Of a stretch of DNA of 64,000 nucleotides, positions 11,080-22,142 are shown piece after piece (the first letter of the stretch is position 1; each line of letters starts with the position of its first letter). Source of the DNA: Amblyornis subalaris (Eukaryota > Chordata > Aves > Passeriformes > Ptilonorhynchidae). The notes below the pieces were generated by a model. That model saw only the letters and a program-made list of their open reading frames with translations. It made no database searches and was not told the origin of the DNA. The stretch spans positions 1,189,676-1,253,675 of the forward strand of contig JACAXG010000132.1 of NCBI GenBank assembly GCA_018881555.1. The letters are read 5' to 3'. A program made the position numbers and the translations under genes.

Positions 11080-14000
11080 AGGAGTCTGCATTGCCATCTC
11101 TCTTTAAGAGCTCTTCATGGATCTTACTTCCAAGGCCATCTGCCTTTTCAAACCATCTGTGTTTCTGGCCTTCAAAACACATTCTATGTAGCACATAATT
11201 ATATTGCTGACACTGCCATCAAAGTTATTTTCATTCAGACCTTCTATGTTATTTCATTTGGCCTTCAAGGTCTTGTCCTGACTGAAAACATCATTCACAT
11301 ATCTCTTTCCTGAATGACAACAATTAATTCCAAGCCTATCACTGCGCACAAAGTCAGGGGAAGACTCTTCCTCATGTTCATTACTTTGCTTTTGCTAACA
11401 CAGAATTATTTTACCATTTTCATGTTCCAAAATTCAGGACAGTGAAATCCTTCTGCTTCTTTATCAAGTCTAACTTCCCTCTTCTCACTCACCTCTTTTN
11501 CATATTGTTTTGAACATACAGATTGGCCTATTACACAAACTGACTTTTTTAAAAATCACCTCTCACAACACATCCCTTACATGATCAGTGACAGCTCAGA
11601 GACTACAGAAATCTTTGGCTAAAAGTAACCAAAAGGGGGTTTTTTTTAAGAAACTAGCTATACCACAGCATCCGGGTCATTTTCCTTCACAAATACATAT
11701 ATTTGCTTGTATAAAAATGAAGAGTTGCTATTTCGTCCCAAAAGGACACATTGAAACAAACAGGCATACATTTTGATAACAAGTAGCAGCTATTTTCCAC
11801 TGGCTTGTGGTTGTAAAACTGCAATCAGTAGTTCAATAATTTTGCATTTTCTTTCTTTTTGAAATCTTGGTCAAGAACCCCCANTATAGGCACTTGCCAC
11901 TCAACCTTTTTAGAACTTTATTGGTTCCCTTTTGGGAAGGGAGGGGTAAACCTTCTTTTACCTCCCTTTTCCAGTAAAAGCTGCCTGTTTTTTCCACTTC
12001 CAGTAAGAACAGCCTGTTCTTTATCAAATCATAAAAACCTGTGTGGGAGTGAAAAATGCAGCAAAAATAAGGAATAGGACACAGTAAATTAAAAGCAGCT
12101 AAGTATGCATACCATAGAAAAGAAAAGCAATGTAAGTTTGAATGACCTCCTTGCACTCTGACAGCAACTTTTGACAAGCTTTATATAAAAATCCACTGTG
12201 CTTTGGGTTTCTGATGGATTTCCTCGTGTTAACTCTCTCTGATACTTGACAAGGAGACAACCATTTGCAATGTTCCAGAAAGGTTTGCTGCGCTCCACAA
12301 AAAGATAAATATATCGCTNTGTCCTTGCAGCACTCATAACAAAGATAAGGAGTTTCAAACAGAATCAACCTCTAACCCCCAGCAGGATAAGCATCCNGCT
12401 CAGCTCCAGCAGGAAGATTGAGCACTGCTACTGTCACACGGAACTGCTCCCAGACCCTAGGATCCCTGTGACAAATCTGTGTCCAAATACATTCTCAGTG
12501 GTTACATTTAGTTTTTCTCTCATTTTATATGCTTTATTTTTTTCACTATGCTTGGCTAAATTTTTCAGATTATGACCAAATTATTTGAAAAGTAATGGAA
12601 AGGTTGATAGGGTGCTGTTGGCATCAGAAGCAGATTCACACATTGATGGGACCTGAGATCCACTCAAAGAGAAATAGGATGCTGGTGAGAGGTGTCACCT
12701 TCTCTACCTTACATAAAACACAAATTACCTACTACAATTCCCAAAGCATACAGGAAAAGAAATACACAAAATAAGGACGTTTTTCTCTAGGTACAATTCT
12801 TACAGCTTCCCACCAGATACAAGCCCATTTCTTAACTTAGCATACAAATTCTTGAAATTAACAAAAGAAGAGTTTTAGGATCTGCTATAGGGGTAAAATT
12901 AAAATCATTCCTCAGTTGTAATTAACTGGATGACAATTGTGAATGAACAAATCCTGAACTTGTGGTCTGAGCCTGGTCACTGCTGTCTTCTTGCCTGTAT
13001 TCCACACCACTTTTTTAAAAGAACTTGCTCTGTTATGCTCAGACAACCTGAATGCACCCACAACCTAAGGACTTTGAGGGAATCTTCCTCTCAGAGGATG
13101 ATAATCAGAGTGCTATTAAGTTATGATGGCAAAGGGTAGGATGAAAAAAAGTTTGTTTGGGATTTTTTGGGAGTAATGGAGGGATGAGAGGTGTCAAGGA
13201 GGGGTTCAGTAGGGGTAGTTTATGGAGTTTTAGATGGGAAAAATATAGCTGCTTGAGTCCAGTAGGAGACACAAATCTAGATTAAAATTGTTGAGACCAC
13301 TGAACTGCAGACCCCATAAATATCACTCTACTTAGATTAGGGAAAATATATGTAAACCTCCTTTCTTTCTCTTCAGAATAAAAAGGATGGATTAGCTAAC
13401 CCTATGAGCATAGCTATGTGAAAGAGAAAGGCAAGGAAGCAAAAGGAAATCTTTGTTGAGCATTCAGTCTCACAGCACTCCACAGTTCACTGAAGTGAGC
13501 AGTACAGGCTGCTGGCTCTCTGATCACCAGAGAAAGAGATGAACACTTAAGAGAAACAAATTATATAAGCAATATGAGTGCATGTAAAGTGATTTGCAAA
13601 AGGGCAGCTTTCTCTCTAGTTGCTGCTGATGAAAGCTGGCAGTCGGCAGCCAGGAGCTCTAGGCACTGCCTGGCGGATTTCAGAGGGCTGTGCCTTTGAA
13701 GACACTGCAAACCTGCAGTGAGTGACAGCAGCAATCAGTCAGAAGAGAGCATGTATTACATTTGATCAAATCAGAGTGTGCTAACAGTTCCAGAGAGCAC
13801 CTCCAAAATAAAAAAAATCCAGAGCATTAGGATAAATAGCTCAAAAAGCATTAGTGATAGCCATTAAAATGACTTGTAGCACAGAGGCGTTTGCTATAGA
13901 CACCGGCTGCACTGAGATATTTAAGGTGAAACTTAAAATTCAGGAAAAAATATAGCTATGTCAAGTACCGACAATACTTCTGGTCTTAGAGGCAGCCACA

Positions 14001-14381
14001 GAAGTGCTCGTGACAGCGAGCACCCACCAGATTGTAAGGATCTCTGCCTTTCTTTGTCAGGGNCCCACATGAGTGCACACCTCAGTGCTTCCATCTGAAG
14101 ACAGCACCGAGCTGAGAGCAGCTGAGCTCAGCACCTTCTCAGATCTTGGAGTGCCTTCAAGGCAACAACGAGGGGGCCAGTCAAGCAGTATAAAGGGTTT
14201 GTATCCCTGGCATCGAGGCTAAAAAGCTGATTTCAGATTGGGTTAGCTGGTTCTTAAAAAATCAGGACATATCCTTTGTAAACGCTCTGGGAAGTCAGAA
14301 GATGCATTTATGTCAGNACAATGCTACAAAGACCATACACTCAATGTTTCCACGATGGTTTCTTCTTCAGTTCACTTTAAA
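11080..14381. other. Gene-empty stretch after the LTR
   Basis: No recognised gene. Overlapping minus-strand ORFs at 11833-12177 and 12089-12368 look vaguely protein-like but carry no domain, lack clear splice sites and overlap in several frames. A G-rich patch lies at about 13.16-13.25 kb. An enhancer-like block is listed separately at 13.55-13.96 kb. Confidence 0.5.
13550..13960. other. Candidate conserved non-coding block
   Basis: A non-repetitive segment combines TGATTTGCAAAAG, TTTGATCAAATC (a 12-base perfect palindrome near 13760), CATTAGTGATAGCCATTAAAATGACTTG and a CCGGCTGCACTGAG stretch. The TAAT- and TTGATC-type words suggest a regulatory element. No open reading frame runs through it. 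Confidence 0.25.
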
Positions 14382-14570
14382 CAGAATAGAATCATAAAGC
14401 AGTTTGGGTTGGGAGGGACCTTGAAGGATTATCTAGTCCAATCCCCTGCAACAAGAAGGGACATCTTGAGGTAAATCAGGTTGCTCAGAGCCTCATCCAG
14501 CCTGACCTTGAATGTTTCCAGAGATGGGGCATCTACCATCTCTTTGGGCAACCTGTTCCAGTGTTTCCCC
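14382..14570 (-). mobile_element. CR1 LINE 3' UTR fragment
   Basis: Reverse-orientation CR1 tail. From the low-coordinate end it shows the terminal GAATAGAATCATAAAG repeat remnant, GGTTGGGAGGGACCTTGAAGG, AGTCCAATCCCC, AGGTTGCTCAGAGCC, ATCCAGCCTGACCTTGAA, CCAGAGATGGGGCATC, and CAACCTGTTCCAGTG. These are the complement of the same blocks seen in the plus-strand copy near 6.2 kb, in the opposite order. Conservation is good, which suggests a moderately young copy. Confidence 0.93.
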
Positions 14571-14611
14571 ACAGGAGCATTCAGCCACATCATGTCACTG
14601 ATGAAGGCATT

Positions 14612-14652
14612 AAAGGTCCCAGTCCCAGAGCAGACCCCTGAAGGACACCTCT
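14612..14652 (-). pseudogene. CR1 reverse-transcriptase motif remnant
   Basis: On the minus strand this translates to a stretch containing RGVLQGSALGLGPLM. It matches the SGVPQGSVLGPxLF motif that precedes the YxDD catalytic box in LINE and other reverse transcriptases. In a complete CR1 this motif lies more than a kilobase upstream of the 3' UTR; here it sits about 40 bp from it. The flanking residues do not continue as RT, and the catalytic aspartates are not seen. It is a dead fragment, either one internally deleted CR1 or two nested insertions. Confidence 0.6.
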
Positions 14653-16666
14653 CATCCCTGAATGAGATGAAAATGATGTGATTTCCCCAAGCTCAGAGAA
14701 CATGTAGGAGGAAACAGATGTGACCAGTCCAGAGAGCAGCTGCTCTGCAAAGGTGGATTCTAACAAACTAATAGACACGAGTCAGGGTTTCCTCAATCAC
14801 TCTGCAACACTCCTGTATCCTTTCCCATTTCTCTTTGCTTGGAGTTAGTGAGTTTTGGGTCTTTCTGTAAATAATTCATAGAGGTCAATTATATTTCTAA
14901 AGCTTTGCTAGCCTTATGTACTGTATATGCTATGGCAGTACCTCAGGAAAAAAAAAAAAAAGCCAAATTTGGAATGCAGTGTAGGGGAAGAGGAAAGAGC
15001 AAATACAGTTTGGAGGAAGGGTGAATGTAGGACATCACATGAATAATGGATGCCAAAAGGCGTAAACTGGAGAACTGAGACTTGCGCAACTCTCCTGGAA
15101 AGTTCAGCAATTTTCTTTCTTCCTCTTACAGCAGTTGTAATAAATGCTTCCTGTTCAAATATTCATTAAAATAATTTATTTTCCTTATCTTGAAACCATC
15201 TCTTCAAACAGGTACTTTGCAAAACCACAATCTCAGAAAACCTGCATCTAAGTTGGGAGCCAAGAAGGAATAGTGACACTTACTAGAGCATTTCTCATTC
15301 AGTGGGCATGCAACAGGAACATAATGCATATCCTCATCATTGTTTCTCATTGTCTTATTCCTTAATCTCAGATGATTTATTCCATGTAACTATAATTGCC
15401 AGAAATGGTCTTTCAATGCATTGCTACACAAGGGTGTTTGAAGGAGAAATANTAGCAGAGTTGGTAGAGTTGTTTAGTCAAAAGCACATTAATCTGAAAA
15501 TTATCACATTCTCTCCCATACTGACAGGGTGACAAAGGAAAAGAAGACGGTTCTGTGCAGGCAGCANCCCCAAATTCTGTGCATTTACCAGCTAAGTTAA
15601 GCAGCCATATTCCTAACAAAAACAGTGTCTATTCTCACCCTAAGAAGCCAAGTCTCCTGTCTCCTGGTAAGGCACATNATGCCCTGTGGTTAAGTAGCAG
15701 AGTATTATTTTGTTTCTAATTTCCACTGCTTAAATTCAGAAGCATAGAAGGAGAAACAAACACCAAGGGCCGGACTAATCCCCTTAAGGAGGAAAATCCA
15801 CCGAAATCAGCACCTAAGCTAAGCAATTCCCTCCCATACTCTCAGCTGTAGGCAGACTTTTGAACCTGCTGTCAGTGGANAGCGATTCAGGGATTCTCCC
15901 TTTCCATCTGTGCACCCAGCACACGTCAGAGGAGCATGGTGGTGGTGGAGATGAGAGGTGCCACCCCAATTGCTTCCCGCAGAGCCTGACCACCCTGGGT
16001 TGTTGATAACCACCATACACTGTTGCTGCCTCATCTTTGGGCCTGCTGCTGTGCTCAGCCCTAGCCCAAACCCGCTCTGGCTTGGTTCTCCAGAGTTTGT
16101 TTCAGGGGTGCTGTCACAGGGAAAGAGGCCAGCAAGTGGGTGAACACCACCCTATTCCACGGCCTTCTCTCACCTGTGGGGAGAGAGGTTATTATTTAAG
16201 ACATCTTGCTCGTTGGCACAAACTCAGCAGCTTCTCAACACAACTCATTTCCAGAGTCCTCTCACCCACCCACCAGCATCACCACCCCGGGGCAGGAGCT
16301 TTGGGATTACACCTGCACAGATGGAGAATTAAATCTTCCTTTCCCCATGCGTTTCTTGGCGCAGATTCCAACCCTTTTTAGCATGTTAGAAAGGTTAGAC
16401 TACAGCTGACAGTACAGTCCTGCTCATCTTGAGTTCTTGGAGGGAATTAAAACAAGAGATAAGAGAAAATGTTTTCAGACAAGTTTTTGTTGCTGTGTTT
16501 TGATTGTTAACACTCATGTCTAGCTGTGCTGGTGATTGTCAGGACTCCCACAGGTTTTACTGGATCTGATACTACAAAAGCTGTGTATTTCTAAGAGTCC
16601 TAAGATCAGAAGGTACAGGACTATAAAAGTCAATTTTATGGGAGAAGGGAACATGAGCATTTAGGA

Positions 16667-17449
16667 GTGTTTGGGAAGAGCTTTTCAACATGGCTTAGAA
16701 CAAGAAAAGTGAAATTAGTTACAATTTGTTTGTGCACTTTCCATTTTATGACACCAAAGCTTTCAGATCTGTTCTGTTTACAATTCTATTACCATGACAA
16801 CTCCCTGAAAATTTCTTCTAATCCAAGTGCAGAAAGAGTGGCCTCCTTGCCTCAAAAATCTCTGCAGCTTCTTGATTCTTCTCACATGGGAATGAACTCT
16901 CTGCTTCCCAGCAAGTGGCTGATTTCTCTGTGCCTGATGAACACCCACACACCCCTCACTTCCACAACTGCACATAAGAAACAGCTCACCCACACAGGTC
17001 CCACAAAAAGTTACACCCCGTGTTTTAATTCCCTGTATACCCCCAGTGTCCCTGTCACACATCAAACAACCATTAAAAATTTTAAAAAAAGGATGGAGAG
17101 ACATGGCACTTTGTACAGCTTTTATAAAGCTCCTGTTGACATTCCTGAGCTCCATGCCAGTCTGGATTTTATTGTCAATTTGCAGCCATTTTCCACAATC
17201 TCCCCCTCTTGCCTCCAAACCTTCCTGCAGAGAGCGATTTCTCTCTTTTTTGCTTCACCTAATCATCCAACCCCACCTTGTGCCAATACCTTTTCCATTT
17301 CTCCAGCAAGAAACTACTGCACCCATACAGCCTCTCCACAGATTCCTGCAGTTTTACTGAATAACACTGGTGCAGAGCAAAGACAGCTTTCCCCTTTGAA
17401 CCAGATTTTCAGACCATGTTCCTCATTAACACTCAGCACAAAGGTGTGA
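16667..17449 (+). other. Unidentified long ORF, 260 codons
   Basis: This is the longest uninterrupted ORF in the window. The translation is rich in serine, threonine, proline, histidine and leucine and shows no signal peptide, transmembrane segment, zinc-finger spacing or other domain I recognise. A 146-codon ORF is open on the opposite strand (16778-17218) and a 104-codon one in a second plus frame (17046-17360). This suggests the sequence simply has few TA dinucleotides: its plus strand is C- and CA-rich. I see no CpG island upstream and no clear promoter. It could be a chance ORF in a non-coding transcript, or an exon of a lineage-specific gene. I favour chance. Confidence 0.15.
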
Positions 17450-17879
17450 TTAAAGTTAATTGCAAGCAGTACCAGAAAAAGCAGCACTTTTCTCAGTACT
17501 CTTCTGAAAACACCTGATTTCCTCCTGCAGAAATGGACTCTCTGCACCTCGACACTTAGCTACTTTTAACATCTGCAGATCAATTAGTCAGATACCTACA
17601 CAGATTCAATTTCCACCTGGACACAGGTTCAGTTACTCCTCAGTGAGCACATTTAAAGAGAACACAGCATAGGCTGTGTTCTGTTTAAAAACATGCCATT
17701 TAACTCCCAATTTAACAAGCATTAGATTCAAACTGCTTTCCAGCTGTTAGCTCTTATGGAGCTTTCAAGGCTTTCACACCATCTGAACTTCAGCTGAACA
17801 GGTCTCCAACTGAACCACCTCCTGCACAAAATCCAGCATAGTCCCAACTCATGTTATTCTTACAAAAGAGCTTTTTAAA

Positions 17880-18240
17880 ATAAAAATATTGATTTAGAAG
17901 TTTAACTACCTGTTATGTCAAGTGCTGACCAGTGAATAAAATTACTCCTACTAAACTGTTCTCTGAATATGCATTTTTAAATAAATATGAACATGTCACA
18001 GCTGTACCTATTTAATTCCAGAGATTGTTCCTAAAAGTTATTAGCTTGCTGTTTACTTCTTGCTACTATTTGTGAAATGCACAACACACCAGCATTAAGA
18101 CCACATNGTGCTAGATCTTGAGGCATTAACATAAATTTATGTTGCAATTTATCAGCTGGATANGATCATTGATGATAAAAATTGTTAGAAGCTGATTTTT
18201 AAAATATTTCAGCCTGATACGTATTGAATTTAATGACAGA
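17880..18240. other. Candidate conserved non-coding block
   Basis: A strongly AT-rich, non-repetitive segment contains ATGCATTTTTAAATAAATATG, ATAAATTTATGTTGCAATTTATC and TATTGAATTTAATGACAG. The local palindrome ATAAATTTAT lies near 18130. Words of this kind are common in vertebrate enhancers and in AT-rich spacer alike. Confidence 0.18.
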
Positions 18241-21200
18241 GATTTTGGGGGCATGCCACAGGGGCAGACACATGTCAAACACAGCCCCTAACACTGCTTG
18301 CCCCTTATTCCCTACCAGGATTTCTGCCAGAGAGCCTGAAAGAAGGGTTTGGGATCCCAGAATAGTTTCATTGCATGTACTGCTTAAGTGTCACTGTGTC
18401 CAAATTAATTCCCCTCCAGACCACACTTGAAGCAGGATTTGAAAGCAATACAAGATATGGTGCTCCAAGCAGAAGGAAGAAATTCANATTAAAAGAAATT
18501 AGCAACTAACAATTAATTCTGATTTGCAAATCCATACAGGAGGATNCACTATAATAAATGACCCCTGTTCTATCTAGAGAGCACAGAGACAAGAGTGGCT
18601 GATGAATCCTCAGTCACCAAAAGGTAATACTTTNATATTGACAGGTTAAATACAGTATCACGATCAGTGTCACAACAGGCTTGCAATACCAACCATTGCA
18701 AAGTCAGTGATTGCAACTGCTATCAGAGATGCTTTGCCTTACATCAGCATTTCCTTTAGAGAATCCTAAACCATTCCAGAGCATTATAGCTCTTAGTTCG
18801 TGTCAAAGTTAAAGCCCTGCACTTGACTGTCACCTCAAGGCAGCTTTTCTGACCACCCAGAACACAGAACACTGGCCACTCAAGAGGTTAGGAATGGTTT
18901 GTAGTCTGAAACCGTTTAGGTTGTGCAACAAAAATATATTTCACCTAGAACACATGACTGGAAATCTTCTAAACTAGACTTAATACCCTTTAGGAAATTT
19001 GCACTAANTTAAAACAATTTCTTTCATATTTACATGGAATAATGCAATAAATAGGCAGAAAAGATCTGCCATAAACTCCATGTAGTTTTGCCCTGTTAGT
19101 GGCAGAGCAAGTCAGCCCATGCAATGCATCAAGTAGAGACAACTGCAGTGCTAACAATACACAACATACCTACCTTAGACCTAAATCAAGTTCCCTTGCG
19201 TGTTCCTCTGTACTTTCAACTCNGTAAACTCCAGTGAAATTAAGGACATGATACATAACCAAACTCAGAATCTTTGGCACAGAGGCATCTACGTTATCAT
19301 CAAATACCAGCAGAGAAAGCTNCATTTTATACACTGATGTAACAGTCAGACAAGATCAATCTCATTTGAGCTAGACAGAGATCAGTCACTAAGAGTGGTT
19401 GTTTAACTTTACTTCACTCAGGGCACATTANATGGGACTTACTACTGAAACAAAAAAAGACCAAAATTCACAGTATTTGCTGTGAATAGATCTATTGTGC
19501 ACTGAAAAGGGAGAATAGAATTCATTTCACCTCTGAAACTGAGACAGTTTTCCTAACCTTGCCATCTAGATGCCTTTAACCACCTACAACACACNCCTCC
19601 AAAAATCAAGACACCCTATACACCTTTGGTTAGAGTTTGTGCGGGTTTCGTCTTGCCTAAGCCTCAAACTGCTTGCATTACTTCCACTGCAAACAGNACT
19701 CATTTAAAATAAAACCCTTGTATGGGAACAACTTGGTATTTAAGAGCAGGCACTTTTTTTTCCCCCATTGTGTATCTGTTATTTTTTCTTTTAGTTTGAA
19801 CAATGAAAAACAGGCTGTTCAAGTTCTTCTTTTTATCTTGNTTGATACCTTGGCCTTCACCAGCACAGATATAATGGCTAGAAGCAGTGTAATAACTTTC
19901 AGTGACATTTAAAAGCATGTTTCTGTGAGTATTAGGCAGTTTAAATGCTGNAGGTATAGGTTGTTTAAAACAAATATTTTCACTTTTCCCCAGAAAAGCT
20001 CTCCAAATTGCAACAAACATAAAACAAATAGNCACTACAGAAGTGTAACAGATCCTAAAGGAACAGTTAGAACCACCTTCTGAATTTGTAGGTAGTATAA
20101 TCTTGTTTCTATAACTTTTTCTTAAACTACCAAGTAGAATTGAGGGAATAATTACATCCCTGAAATTTTGAGTGCTGGCAACAGACTGCTAAATTTTACA
20201 TGACAGTAGGGAAACTTGTTATAAATTAACATATTTCACCAATTCCAACTGAGCTTTTCCACAAGAACAGGTAAGCTTAATAGTAATTGGTTTTTCAGTA
20301 TTTCTAAAGAGACCAAAAACATGTTTATTGTGAAAGAATACAATATTGGACAAAAACAGTTCGGTGCTTTTCTTTNTCTCTTATGGCATTCACATCAGAA
20401 TTAATCTGAAAAGGTAAATGCTCCAGTACTTCATAGATGCAGGGTGCTGGTCACCCCCTGAGTTACTCTGAAGTGAAGAAAAGCTCAGCTTCCAGCCCTG
20501 ATCCCATGAGAGGCACCACAAGGTTCAACAGTCAAAACCTTCAGCAGAGGCAGAGCCAGTGGNATCCCTAGAGAAAACTTAATTTCTGTAAGACAAGCAC
20601 AGTCATGCACTTCCAGCAGGGAAGGTATTTGCTGACACAGCCCAGTCTAAATATTTGACTCAATCTACAGTTAAATCTACAAAGAAGTGACGCGTTAAGT
20701 TTTCAGTTTGGCTTTGGGGAGGAGATCAGTTCCATTCAACCCCAAAGTGATTCCTTGCATGACTTCAGAACAACTGCTGAAGTGTTCTGCCACTCAGAAG
20801 CAGGAAAGTGAGCCAATCCTGTCAAGCAGATGCCTACTGTGTTCTCTGTGGTGTATTTCATTAGCTTCATTAAAGAAACACTTCCCACTGGTGATTTGCA
20901 TGATGCAATTTTATCTGTTATATATAGAGGAGGGGGGGATGTTCTTTCATCTTGCTTTTGGGTCATCCTCTCCCCAAAAAACAAATCTCAAAATTAATTC
21001 TGCACTGATAGAAACTTAAGACTAAGAACAGGTAGAAGTATTGTCCAGTGCCTTCAAAGGTGTTCCTCTTCTGGAACACTTTAGTTTGAAAAGCATCTTT
21101 CATAACATATACCGGATATACTGTGATACCAAAAAAGCCTTCAGCCTGGAAAGAAGCAGCAATGCTAGGAACAGCATGAGGAAAGCCTCCCTTAAAGGAG

Positions 21201-22086
21201 CAGGAACTCCCACACACTTTAGGTGAGCGAGTTTCAGGGGAGCAAAGAGGAGCATCTGACATAAAATTTGAATCCCAGTATCTGTAATGTCCTGTTTCCA
21301 TTTTAATCTATACCCAGCTGCCTAACCTGTTGGGCAGGCAGGCAACTTTAACTCAGATTTTTTGGCATCTCCTGTCCTTTAAGGAGATTATTTAGCTTGA
21401 TTTCAGGTGCTTCACTGCCAGTGGAAAGGTCAAACTCTCTAGTGATATAATTACTTCTGGTGTGTGGAGATTCACNTGCTTCACTGGAAAAATTTCAGTG
21501 AAGTGGACATAAGAACAGCTATATGCCTGGTGAGTCTAGGCTAACCAAAGGATGTGTCTCTGATCTAGCCATTGGCAGCAGCAGGAAATACAAATGCTGA
21601 CTGCTCAGTAACAGTCAAAACTGTCATATTTCAAGAACTGTTTGAGAGGAAATGTTTTATCTGAATGACCAAGTATTTGGTACAGCATTCCCATAATGTC
21701 TCAAGAAGCTGTCTCAACCAACAGCTTGTTGCTTCAGCAGTCCCTGAGACTCCACCATCTGTTTAGATCATCCCAAGACATGAAAGCTCCCACCATGAAG
21801 CAGCTTTCTGCAGTACCTGAGGGACAAGCCTAGGAAGACCAATACCATTTCAGTTGGCTCTCACTGCATCAGTTTCTACACGATGCAGCAAATATCACAT
21901 GGCTCAAAGATTCACCTGGGAGCTGCTCCTCTGTGCTCTCTGCTCAAGGGGAACATCCTTCCCTACACATATATAGCAAGATATGTTGTGATATCTACAC
22001 AATCAAACTCCGAGCACAAAGCTTTAGACTTAAGAGGGAAAAAAATAAAAACGTGCTTTTAACTGAAGCAGATGGAATAAATCTAA

Positions 22087-22142
22087 CATAGAATAAAATA
22101 TTTCAGTTGGAAGGGAGGAAGCTTGTTCCAGTTTGCCATCAG
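22087..22142 (-). mobile_element. Decayed CR1 fragment with internal deletion
   Basis: The first 30 bases (CATAGAATAAAATATTTCAG then TTGGAAGGG) match the complement of a CR1 3' terminus of the subfamily that ends in an AATATTTCAGTTGGAAGGG block. The next bases, AGGAAGCTTGTTCCAGTTTG, match a block that normally lies about 130 bp further into the element, so the piece between appears deleted. Beyond 22142 the match fades. It is short and old. Confidence 0.5.

Larger units (their letters stand above)
14690..22086. other. Gene-empty stretch with one long ORF
   Basis: No recognised gene or transposon. A 14-base A run sits at 14948-14961. The 260-codon ORF at 16667-17449 is listed separately. The 17.9-20.4 kb part is very AT-rich with frequent single Ns. 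The 15.8-16.4 kb part is richer in GC and gives several mutually overlapping short ORFs, none with a domain. Confidence 0.5.

Noticed and set aside
10795..11194. Minus-strand ORFs of 100 and 114 codons that look protein-like
   Set aside because: They lie almost entirely within the solo LTR. LTRs of this type do not encode these peptides, so the reading is an accident of repeat sequence.
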